Positions 1 to 7,684 of a stretch of 64,000 nt of DNA are shown piece after piece (position 1 is the first letter of the stretch; each line of letters starts with the position of its first letter). Position numbers and translations under genes: made by a program. Under the pieces are notes generated by a model. That model saw nothing but the letters and a program-made list of their open reading frames with translations. It searched no databases and had not been told where the DNA came from. The stretch covers positions 930,001 to 994,000 of the forward strand of contig NZ_AP027041.1 of NCBI RefSeq assembly GCF_027924565.1, in the 5' to 3' direction. This stretch comes from Lysobacter auxotrophicus. GTDB lineage: Bacteria > Pseudomonadota > Gammaproteobacteria > Xanthomonadales > Xanthomonadaceae.

Positions 1-373
1 GACGGGTGAAGTTCACGCCCGAATCCATCACGCGCCAGCGCTGGCCGTTATCGAGCAGCAGGGTCTGGCCCTGCGCCCAGGCGCGCGACGAACCGGGAAC
101 GATGGCCTTCACCGTCTGCGCGGGCGTGCGCTTCGGGCGCATGCCGGCTTCATCCTGCGTGCGCTGCGCCTGCGCGGCGCGCAGGTCTTCGGCGCGGTCC
201 TCGCTGAGCAACCGGTTGAGCAGCGCGAGCTGCTCGCCGGAGAGCGTGTCCAGGCCGGTGGCGCGCAGCTGCTCGGCGGTGAGGCGCTGCTCGACGGGGA
301 CCCACGTGCGTTCGCCGGCAGACGCCGGCAGGCTCAGCAGTACCGCGATCGCGAACAACACGGAACGGCGCAT
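1..373 (-). CDS. Secreted hypothetical protein, 3' end cut by the window edge
   Basis: The minus strand reads an ORF from the ATG at 373-371 that stays open to base 1, about 124 codons with the C-terminus missing. It begins MRRSVLFAIAVLLSLPASAG, a clean signal peptide, so the product is probably periplasmic or secreted. A GAGGTGG ribosome-binding site lies a few bases before the ATG. The mature part resembles the product of the gene directly upstream (438-929): both have a 'GLxxLS..xL..LN..L' segment followed later by 'LDNGQxWR'. The two look like a tandem duplication, 64 bp apart and probably co-transcribed. I recognise no enzyme family; function unknown. Confidence 0.75.
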   Translation of the reverse strand, partial: MRRSVLFAIAVLLSLPASAGERTWVPVEQRLTAEQLRATGLDTLSGEQLALLNRLLSEDRAEDLRAAQAQRTQDEAGMRPKRTPAQTVKAIVPGSSRAWAQGQTLLLDNGQRWRVMDSGVNFTR

Positions 374-437
374 CGGTCCACCTCGTGACGGAAGGCAAAT
401 CGCGCGCGCCACGCGGGCGCGCGACGTCGACTGCGGA

Positions 438-929
438 TTACTTGACGCGCTCGACCTTGGCGCGGGTGTTGTAACCCTCTACCGCGAGGTACCACGCGCT
501 GCCGATCAGGCTCGGGGTGAGGCGCACCTTCGGGTTGTCGAGCTTCGCGCTGAGCGCGACCTCGTCGATCTGCCGCCACACCTGGCCGTTATCGAGCGAG
601 AACTGGCGACCCTTGCCGAAGCCGGTGAACGCGCCGGCGATCGAGGCGGCCACCGGGTCGCGCGACTCGCGTTCGGCGGCCAGGCCGCGGCGGTCGTCGC
701 CCGACTCCTGGCGCACGGTCTCGACGGCCTTCGCGGTCTCGACTTCCAGCTTGCCGGCGAGCCACGCGTTGAGGTTGGCCAGCTCCGTCGGGGACAGCTT
801 CTCCAGGCCCGATGCCTTGAACTGCTCGTACGACATCTGCTGTTCGATCTTCTGCTGCGCCATCGCCGTGGTGGCCAGGGGCAGGAGCGCGGCGAGCGCG
901 AGAAGTCGGGCAGGGGCGATGCGGGTCAT
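438..929 (-). CDS. Secreted hypothetical protein, paralogue of the preceding partial gene
   Basis: A 163-residue protein with a signal peptide (residues 1 to about 24, ending ALPLATTAMAQ-like) and no membrane segment afterwards. The start at 929 is backed by a GGAGGAA ribosome-binding site. The region after the signal peptide carries 'GLEKLSPTELANLNAWL', and the middle has 'FSLDNGQVWRQID'; both motifs recur in the neighbouring gene at 1-373. The LDNGQxWR element looks like a short beta-hairpin seen in small periplasmic proteins of this family of bacteria, but I cannot assign a function. It is divergent from relA, with an 80-bp gap holding the promoters of both. Confidence 0.8.
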   Translation of the reverse strand: MTRIAPARLLALAALLPLATTAMAQQKIEQQMSYEQFKASGLEKLSPTELANLNAWLAGKLEVETAKAVETVRQESGDDRRGLAAERESRDPVAASIAGAFTGFGKGRQFSLDNGQVWRQIDEVALSAKLDNPKVRLTPSLIGSAWYLAVEGYNTRAKVERVK

Positions 930-1009
930 GCGCTGTTCCTCCAGTCGGTTGCGGGCTAGTGTAGACCGTCCCCGCGTCGCCAGACCCCACGCCCGCCTCG
1001 TTCAGCGCC

Positions 1010-3184
1010 ATGGCAACACCGTCTCCCACGCCGCATCCGGCGCTGTCCCATCCGGCCAGTGCGGGCATCGCCGCGCCGCTGCTGAGGGCGATGCAGCAGG
1101 TCGCGGCGACGACGGGCACGGCCGGCGGCGATCCGCCCGACATCGTGGAAAGCATGCTCGATGCGCTGGCGCTGCTCGGCGCCGACAGCGACTCGGCCGC
1201 GGCCGCGATCCTGCACGCCCATCCTGCGTGGGAGCAGGCGCTGCGGCCGCGGATCGAGCGTGACTTCCCCGGCATCGCGCCGCTGCTGGAAGGCCAGCGT
1301 GCGGCCGGGCAGGTGTGGGAGCTGCACGCCCAGCGTCATGGGCAGACGGGCAACGAAGGCCTGCGCCGGCTCCTGCTGGCGATCGTGCGCGACCTGCGCG
1401 TGGTGCCCATCCTGCTCGCGCGGCAACTGGCGCGCATGCGCCACGCCGAACGCCTGCCCGAGGACGAGCGCCGCGAACTGGCGATGCTCACGCGCGACAT
1501 CCACGCGCCGCTCGCCAACCGGCTGGGCATCTGGCAGTTGAAGTGGGAGCTGGAGGACCTCGCGTTCCGCTTCCTGGAACCGGCGACCTACCAGCAGATC
1601 GCGCGCCTGCTCGACGAGAAGCGTGTCGATCGCGAGCGGTACATCGAACAGGTGAAGCGCACGCTGCGCGAGGCGATGGCCTCGCAGGGGCTGCAGGCGG
1701 ACATCGCCGGCCGGCCCAAGCACATCTACAGCATCTACAAGAAGATGCAACGCAAGAACGTGCCGATCGGCGAGCTGTACGACCTGCGCGCGGTGCGCGT
1801 GCTGGTCGACAGCCTGGCCGACTGCTACGCCGCGCTCGGCGTGGTGCACGCGACGTGGACGCCGATTCCCAGCGAATTCGACGACTACATCGCGCGGCCC
1901 AAGCGCAACGACTACCGCTCGCTGCATACGGCGGTGATCGGCCCGGAAGGCAAGACGCTGGAAGTGCAGATCCGCACGCACGAAATGCATCGGCAGGCCG
2001 AACTCGGCGTTGCCGCGCACTGGAAGTACAAGGAAGTCGGCAGCCATAGCGCGGACGCGGCGTTCGATCGCAAGATCGCGTGGATGCGTCGCCTGCTCGA
2101 AGCCGGCGGCGAGGCGGGGCGCGAGGACGCGTCGCTCGCAGGCGAATTCGATACCGAGCTGGTCGAGGATCGCATCTACGTGCTCACGCCGAAGGGCGAG
2201 GTGATCGACCTGCCCACCGGCGCCACGCCGCTGGATTTCGCCTATCACGTGCACACCGAAGTCGGTCATCGCTGCCGTGGCGCGAAGGTCGACGGGCGCA
2301 TCGTGCCGCTCGACCACAAGCTGCGCAGCGGCGATCGCGTGGAGATCATGACCGCCAAGACGGGCGAGCCGCGTCGCGACTGGCTCGTCGCGGCCAACGG
2401 GTTCCTCGCCAGTGGGCGTTCGCGCGACAAGGTGCGCGCGTGGTTCCACAAGCTCGACCGCGCGCGCAACGAAACCGCCGGCAAGGAACTGCTCGACAAG
2501 GAACTGCGACGCCTGGGCCTGCTGGGTGCGGACCTCGCGCCGGCGCGGGAGAAGTTCAACCTCGCCACCGATGGCGAGGTGTACGTGCAGGTCGCGCTGG
2601 GCGACATCGGGCCGCACCAGGTCGGTCGCGCGCTGCTCGAACACGAGCGCGCCCGCGAAGCCGCGCAGGCCGCCGCGGCCGCGCCCGCGCCGACCACGCA
2701 CATCACCACGCCGTCGCCGCCGCGTCGCACGCCCCGTCGCAGCACCGATTTCACCGTCGAAGGCGTCGGCAACCTGCTGGTGCAGCTCGCGCGCTGCTGC
2801 CAGCCGCTGCCGGGCGAGCCGATCGTCGGTTACCTGACGCGTGGCCGCGGCGTGAGCGTGCATCGCCCCGATTGCGCCGCCTTCGAGCGACTCGCCGCCG
2901 CGCAGCCGCAGCGCGTGCTGCCCGTCGAATGGGGCCGCGCCGGCAGTGGTTACGAGGTGGACGTCGAAGTGCTGGCGCTGGATCGCAAGTGGCTGCTGAA
3001 GGAGGTGACCAACCTCATCGCGCAGGGCAATGCGCACGTGGTCAGCATCCGCAGCGACAGCGAGCGCAACGGTGCGCGCGTCCGCCTGCGCCTGCGGCTG
3101 CGCGTGGGCGATTACGGCCAGCTGTCGACGCTGCTGGGCAAGCTGTCCGCGCTTCCGGGCGTGGAGCACGCGCAGCGGCGCTGA
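1010..3184 (+). CDS. relA: RelA, (p)ppGpp synthetase
   Basis: A 724-residue RelA/SpoT homologue that makes (p)ppGpp from ATP and GTP/GDP during amino-acid starvation, acting on the ribosome. Order of domains: a degenerate hydrolase-like region (about 40-200) without the His-Asp pair of active SpoT hydrolases; the synthetase (about 215-345) with GRPKHIYSIYKKM and EFDDYIARPKRNDYRSLHT; a TGS domain (about 387-450); a Cys-rich zinc-finger-like segment near 590 (ARCCQPLPGEP); and a C-terminal ACT/RRM domain from about 645. The acidic EFDD motif is the form found in monofunctional Gram-negative RelA, so this is called synthetase-only. Length is typical. The ATG at 1010 has only a weak ribosome-binding site. 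Confidence 0.95.
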   Translation: MATPSPTPHPALSHPASAGIAAPLLRAMQQVAATTGTAGGDPPDIVESMLDALALLGADSDSAAAAILHAHPAWEQALRPRIERDFPGIAPLLEGQRAAGQVWELHAQRHGQTGNEGLRRLLLAIVRDLRVVPILLARQLARMRHAERLPEDERRELAMLTRDIHAPLANRLGIWQLKWELEDLAFRFLEPATYQQIARLLDEKRVDRERYIEQVKRTLREAMASQGLQADIAGRPKHIYSIYKKMQRKNVPIGELYDLRAVRVLVDSLADCYAALGVVHATWTPIPSEFDDYIARPKRNDYRSLHTAVIGPEGKTLEVQIRTHEMHRQAELGVAAHWKYKEVGSHSADAAFDRKIAWMRRLLEAGGEAGREDASLAGEFDTELVEDRIYVLTPKGEVIDLPTGATPLDFAYHVHTEVGHRCRGAKVDGRIVPLDHKLRSGDRVEIMTAKTGEPRRDWLVAANGFLASGRSRDKVRAWFHKLDRARNETAGKELLDKELRRLGLLGADLAPAREKFNLATDGEVYVQVALGDIGPHQVGRALLEHERAREAAQAAAAAPAPTTHITTPSPPRRTPRRSTDFTVEGVGNLLVQLARCCQPLPGEPIVGYLTRGRGVSVHRPDCAAFERLAAAQPQRVLPVEWGRAGSGYEVDVEVLALDRKWLLKEVTNLIAQGNAHVVSIRSDSERNGARVRLRLRLRVGDYGQLSTLLGKLSALPGVEHAQRR

Positions 3185-3240
3185 ACGCGCGCGGCTGAAC
3201 GCAGGTCCAAACCCAGACGGGCCGACGACCTCGCCGGCGC

Positions 3241-3246
3241 TATCCT
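3241..3246 (+). promoter_or_regulatory. Putative -10 box of a leaderless transcript
   Basis: TATCCT ends exactly 6 nt before the GTG at 3253, which would place the transcription start on or next to the start codon. No good -35 box and no ribosome-binding site are visible. The same spacing recurs upstream of four other ORFs in this window, which makes it more credible than one match alone. Confidence 0.45.
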
Positions 3247-3252
3247 TGCCCG

Positions 3253-4914
3253 GTGAGTTCCAAGACGCCCCGCGACCCCAACTCGGACCCCTGGCACGGC
3301 CCGCTCGGCGACGATGCGGGGCCGGCGCGTGGGCGCATCGAGCCGACGCTCGGTCCCGATCCAAGCGAGGCGATGGGCGGCTGGGAAGTCGACGACTTCC
3401 GTGCGCGCCCCGGCAAGGGACCCCGTGCACCCGTCGAGCCGCCGCCGCCGTCGCGTCCGTGGTCGTGGGTCATGGCGATGCTTGCGCTCGGCGCGCTCGG
3501 TGCCGGCCTGTACGTGATGCGCCAGCCGCTGTCGGACATGCTGTGGCCGGAAACGCGCGCGCAGCAGTTGCAGGCCGATGCCGCGCGAGCACTCGCTGAG
3601 GGCCGCCTGACCTCCGCGGACGGCCGCGGCGCACGCGAACTGTATGCGGCGGCGCTGGCGCGCGATCCCGATCGTGCGCAGGCGCGCGAGGGCCTGGCGA
3701 AAGTCGGCGAAGCCGCGCTCGCCCGCGCCGACAAGGCGATGGCCGCCCGCCAGTACAAGCAGGCGCATTCGCTCATCGCGCTGGCCCGCGATCTGTCCGT
3801 CCCGCGCGCCAAGGTCGATGCGATCGAACAACGCCTGCGCGCCCGCGAGGCCGCCGAAGCCGGCGTCGACACGCTTCTTGCGCAGGCGGCCGCCGCGCGT
3901 TTGGCCGGTCAGCTCGATGGCAACGAACACGCGGCCCTGCCGCTGTACCAGCGCGTGCTCGCGGTGCAGCCGGCACGCGTGGAAGCGCTGGAAGGGCGCG
4001 AGGACACGCTCGCCGACCTGCTCCAGCTCGCGCGCACGTCGCTATCGCGTGGCGAACTGGCGGAGGCTTCCTCGCGCATCCGCCGCGTGCAGGCGGCCGA
4101 TCCGGGCCACGTCGACCTGCCCGACGCGCTCGCGCAACTCGCGCGCGCCGGCGAGCAGCATCGCAATCGCGCCGATGAAGCGCTCAAACGCGGGCGTCTG
4201 GACGAAGCGTTGCACAGCTATCTGGCGGCGCTCGCGGCGATGCCCGACGATGCCGCGGCCGAAAGCGGCCTGATGCACGTGGCCAACACGTACGCGCAGC
4301 GCAGCGAGCGTTACGCGGCCGACTTCCGCTTCGACGAGGCCGAAGCCGCCTTGCGCGACGCGCGTGCGATCTCGCTGCAGGCGCCGGGCATCGCGCAGGC
4401 GCAGCAGCGTCTGGTGCAGGCGCGGCAGACGCAACAGCGTTACGGCCAGCGCGAACCCTCCGCGCAGCGTGCGCGCCGCATCGACCAGCTGCTTGCCGAT
4501 GCCAGCCAGGCCGAAGCGCGCGGCGACCTGCTGACGCCGCCGGGCGAAAGCGCTTACGACAAGTTGCGTGCAGCGCAGGCGCTGGCGCCACAGGATCCGC
4601 GCGTGCGCGGCGCGATGGCGCGCCTGCTGCCGGCGGCACGCCAATGTTTCGAAGACGAACTGCGCGGCAATCGTCTGCGTCGCGCGCGCGAGTGCCTCGA
4701 TGCGCGCGCCGCCCTGGAAGGCGAAAGCGCCGCGCTGCGCGACGCGCGCCGTCGCCTGGCGCAGCGATGGATCGCGATAGGCGACGAGCGCCTGGGTGCC
4801 GGCGAAATCGGCGCCGCGCAGGCCGCGCTCACCGCGGCGCGGGAACTCGACCCGCAGGTGGCGGGACTGATCGAATTCGCCGACCGGCTGCGGGCAGCGT
4901 CGGCGGCGAACTAG
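3253..4914 (+). CDS. Membrane-anchored TPR-like hypothetical protein
   Basis: A 553-residue protein with a polar, Pro-rich N-terminal stretch (1-68), one membrane segment at about 70-92 (SWVMAMLALGALGAGLYVM), and a long Ala/Arg/Leu-rich helical region to the end. Repeated 'A..AL...P....A..GL..V' patterns suggest degenerate tetratricopeptide repeats; a large periplasmic scaffold is likely. GTG at 3253 is chosen because a -10-like TATCCT sits 6 nt upstream; an internal ATG at 3373 is the alternative. Its TAG stop shares the palindrome CTAG with the stop of the convergent glycosyltransferase gene. It follows relA by about 70 bp. No enzymatic motif seen; function unknown. Confidence 0.8.
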   Translation: MSSKTPRDPNSDPWHGPLGDDAGPARGRIEPTLGPDPSEAMGGWEVDDFRARPGKGPRAPVEPPPPSRPWSWVMAMLALGALGAGLYVMRQPLSDMLWPETRAQQLQADAARALAEGRLTSADGRGARELYAAALARDPDRAQAREGLAKVGEAALARADKAMAARQYKQAHSLIALARDLSVPRAKVDAIEQRLRAREAAEAGVDTLLAQAAAARLAGQLDGNEHAALPLYQRVLAVQPARVEALEGREDTLADLLQLARTSLSRGELAEASSRIRRVQAADPGHVDLPDALAQLARAGEQHRNRADEALKRGRLDEALHSYLAALAAMPDDAAAESGLMHVANTYAQRSERYAADFRFDEAEAALRDARAISLQAPGIAQAQQRLVQARQTQQRYGQREPSAQRARRIDQLLADASQAEARGDLLTPPGESAYDKLRAAQALAPQDPRVRGAMARLLPAARQCFEDELRGNRLRRARECLDARAALEGESAALRDARRRLAQRWIAIGDERLGAGEIGAAQAALTAARELDPQVAGLIEFADRLRAASAAN

Positions 4915-6299
4915 CGGGCGATCTCGTCAGGGCGCGTGTCGCGACTTCCGCGCGCGAGCGCATGCGGCGAGAAGTCTTCCAGGATGCGCGCCAGGCGAGC
5001 GCCAAGCGCACTCCACCCGAACTCCGCGACGCTCTCCCGGTGCAGTGATAGGCCTTCGGTTAGTGTGCCCTGAGCGTGGAGTTCGACCAGACTGCGCAAC
5101 CTATCCCTGAGTGCCGATGATTGCTGCTGGCAGATCCAGCCGCGACGACGCTCCATGACCAGCCGGGCCGCGGCATCTGTGTCGTTCTCGCCCAGATGCA
5201 GGATAGGACGTCCGGAGCCCAGGTACTCGTAGAATTTGCCCGGCACCTGCATGGGGTCGGCGTTGGCGAGATTGACCAGCACGTCCGCGCGCCGTTGCCA
5301 TGCAACAGCGTCATCGTGCGGTAGAAATCCCAGCAGCCGGATGCGCTCGGGATTGGCTTCACTGGCTTCACGCACCATCTGCGGCACTACGATCGATGCG
5401 ATGTTCAGCCGGAGCCCGGGCGTTGCAAGGACCGCTTCGAGCAGCGCATCGACCCGGCGGAAGCTGTAGAAGCTGCCGGTGTAGAGCAGTTCCATGGTGG
5501 TGTTGGTCGCGCCCGGCGGACTCCCGGGACGCCGGTCGTCGAAGCCCTGGGTCAACACCGTGATGGGGGCATGGACGCCGTGTCGTTCCAGCAGCAGTTG
5601 CCTCGCCGACTCCGCGGTCACCAGCACATGGTCTGCCTCCATGCATACGGCCGCTTCCAGCTTTGCCGACTTTCTGCGCCAGCGCTCCGGCGTGTACGGA
5701 GCCAGCACGGGATCGCCCAGGTCGGCAATCCATCGAATGCCGCGTCGCCTGGCCATCAACCCCAGCTGCAACGTCGTTGCCGGCTCATGCGAGCTGATCA
5801 CAACGTCCGGTTCGAACGTGTGCAACATCTTGCGGAGCTCTTTGCGCGCGGACAGATACCACTCGCCACGCAGGTCGGGGAAAACGAAACGCTCGAAGAG
5901 GTTTTGCACGAACATCGACACGCGGTGCTTCCAGCCGCCCCGCGATGGCCTGGCGGCGTTCGCGCGCGCGCCGTTGGAGCTTGCGTCGGTGGAGCTTGCC
6001 GCCTGCGCGCCGCTGCCTGCGTTCTTCAGCGCCAGCATCTCGCGCCGCTTGCGCCGCGAGGCGATCAGTCCCCGAAACGGGCCCGGAAACGTGCGATGGA
6101 TTGTGATGTCGTCGGGAAGCGTTGGGAGTCCCGGGGTAGTTCCGCCAAGATCAATCGTCAGCACCTCCACCCGGTGCCCGTGCAGGCTCAGTTCGCGGCT
6201 CAGATACGTCCAGCGAAGCGATTGCGGCGAGGGACTTGGCGGGTACTCGTAGGCGATCAGGAGGACCCGCTTCGCGGAGGGCGGTAGGTGGTCACTCAT
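4911..6299 (-). CDS. Glycosyltransferase, GT4-like (second of a pair)
   Basis: A 462-residue GT-B-fold glycosyltransferase. The N-terminal Rossmann half begins VLLIAYEYPPSPSPQSLRW (about 12-30), a typical acceptor-side loop. The C-terminal half has a family-4-like nucleotide-sugar region with LGFLPHDD and VPGKFYEYLGSGRPIL, where the Glu of FYEYL is the expected donor contact. There is no signal peptide, so it is presumably cytoplasmic or membrane-associated, building a surface polysaccharide or glycoconjugate; donor and acceptor are unknown. The ATG at 6299 forms an ATGA overlap with the stop of the upstream glycosyltransferase, so this start is preferred to the in-frame ATG at 6314. The two are translationally coupled. 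Confidence 0.85.
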   Translation of the reverse strand: MSDHLPPSAKRVLLIAYEYPPSPSPQSLRWTYLSRELSLHGHRVEVLTIDLGGTTPGLPTLPDDITIHRTFPGPFRGLIASRRKRREMLALKNAGSGAQAASSTDASSNGARANAARPSRGGWKHRVSMFVQNLFERFVFPDLRGEWYLSARKELRKMLHTFEPDVVISSHEPATTLQLGLMARRRGIRWIADLGDPVLAPYTPERWRRKSAKLEAAVCMEADHVLVTAESARQLLLERHGVHAPITVLTQGFDDRRPGSPPGATNTTMELLYTGSFYSFRRVDALLEAVLATPGLRLNIASIVVPQMVREASEANPERIRLLGFLPHDDAVAWQRRADVLVNLANADPMQVPGKFYEYLGSGRPILHLGENDTDAAARLVMERRRGWICQQQSSALRDRLRSLVELHAQGTLTEGLSLHRESVAEFGWSALGARLARILEDFSPHALARGSRDTRPDEIAR

Positions 6300-7684
6300 G
6301 CGCGAATCTCGCACAGGCTGTCCTCAAGGATCCGGCGGGCTGCATCAGGAGAAAAATGCATGCGCACATTGGCGCGACCGGCTTCCGCAAGAGAGCGCCA
6401 AAGGGCGGCATCGTTGTAAAGACGGGCCACGTGGCCGGCGAACGTTTCGGCATCGTCCGCGACCAGCACATCGTGCCCCGGCGTGAGATGCATGCCCTCC
6501 ACCGCGCAAGAGGTGGCGACGACCGGCTGTCCATGCGACATGCTGAGGTTGATCTTGCCCTTGACGCCCGCGCCGAATCGAAGCGGCGCGATCGCGATCC
6601 TGCACTGCGCCGCAAAGGGCTCGATGTCGGGAACATGACCGTGTACGCGCAGTCCCGGGACGGTTTCGAGGACAGCCCTCATTTCGTCCGTCATCGTGCC
6701 AACCAGATGGAGCGGCACGCCGGGCAAGCCGCGCCGAATCGCGGGATAAATCTCCGTCGCCAGCCAATGCGCCGCGTCGCGGTTCGGTGGGTGCAGCATC
6801 CCCCCTACGAAAAGCAGTCCTTCGCGTTCTTCGAAGGAAGCGCCTTCATCGTCCGTGTCGATGATGTTGGAAAGCACCTTCACGTCGGCATGAGGCACCA
6901 GTTCGCGCAGCAGCGCCTGCTCCACATGACTGACGACCCACGTGATGTCCGCCCTGGCGATCAGCGACAGTTCGCGTCGCTGCGTTCCGCGGGCCAGGCG
7001 CAGCAGCGCGCCGCTGTCGCGCACGCGCGCCTCGCGCTGTTCGCGCAGGAAGTGGAGGTCGACCGTGTCGAAGACGATCCGCGCGTGGGGGGCGGCGCTG
7101 CGCACCAGGCCGATCCAATGGCCGGCGATGTAATGGCGGCAGAGGATCGCGGCCTGCAAGGTCGCACCCTGGCGGCGAACCCACTCGGCGAGCCCGAGGC
7201 TGCCGGATGCGGGAGGAACGTGGACGCCCATGGCGCGAAGCGCATCGGCGCGCGGACCCGTGTGGCTGCCATCGTCCGAGACGAAGGCCACACGATGTCC
7301 GCTGTCCAGTAACAGCCGGAGGAGGCCGACCAGGCGCTTGGATCCGGAGTCCTGATCCGGTGCCGGCATTCCCGAGTCGACGACGAGGATCCACGGCGTA
7401 CCGAGTTTCCAGATCGTATGGACGATTTCGTTGCCCGTCGCGCCGCCGGCATCGAACGGTGTTCGGGACCGCATCGCGATCGCCTGGCGCGCGGTGCTTG
7501 CCAATCCCGCGGATTGCAGCCTCAAACGCGCGCGCCTGGCTCGGGCGGCATAGCGCTGGAGGAGGAATTTGAGATTAACGAGCACGGAATCGATGGGAAG
7601 CGGAAGGGAAGATGCCGGGGTTTCCGGGCCGGAAGCCATGGGGCCTGCGCTAGACTCGCGGGCACGAGGGCGCAGCCCCGCCAT
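6296..7684 (-). CDS. Glycosyltransferase, GT4-like (first of a pair)
   Basis: A protein of up to 462 residues. The C-terminal half has glycosyltransferase family-4 hallmarks: LLFVGGMLHPPNRDA, then IAIAPLRFGAGVKGKIN and GQPVVATSCAVEGM, the donor-binding region. The N-terminal half contains a Rossmann-like WILVVDSGMPAPD segment. No signal peptide or membrane segment. Substrate is unknown; with the coupled downstream gene it probably adds sugars to a surface glycan. The ATG at 7684 would make the gene meet the divergent mrcB start, leaving no promoter space; the ATG at 7639 (MASGPETPAS) is a reasonable alternative. Codon bias looks weaker than in neighbouring genes, which could mean acquisition. 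Confidence 0.85.
   Translation of the reverse strand: MAGLRPRARESSAGPMASGPETPASSLPLPIDSVLVNLKFLLQRYAARARRARLRLQSAGLASTARQAIAMRSRTPFDAGGATGNEIVHTIWKLGTPWILVVDSGMPAPDQDSGSKRLVGLLRLLLDSGHRVAFVSDDGSHTGPRADALRAMGVHVPPASGSLGLAEWVRRQGATLQAAILCRHYIAGHWIGLVRSAAPHARIVFDTVDLHFLREQREARVRDSGALLRLARGTQRRELSLIARADITWVVSHVEQALLRELVPHADVKVLSNIIDTDDEGASFEEREGLLFVGGMLHPPNRDAAHWLATEIYPAIRRGLPGVPLHLVGTMTDEMRAVLETVPGLRVHGHVPDIEPFAAQCRIAIAPLRFGAGVKGKINLSMSHGQPVVATSCAVEGMHLTPGHDVLVADDAETFAGHVARLYNDAALWRSLAEAGRANVRMHFSPDAARRILEDSLCEIRA

Noticed and set aside
956-3430. An 824-codon frame antisense to relA
   Set aside because: GC-rich shadow; the relA frame shows all expected motifs.
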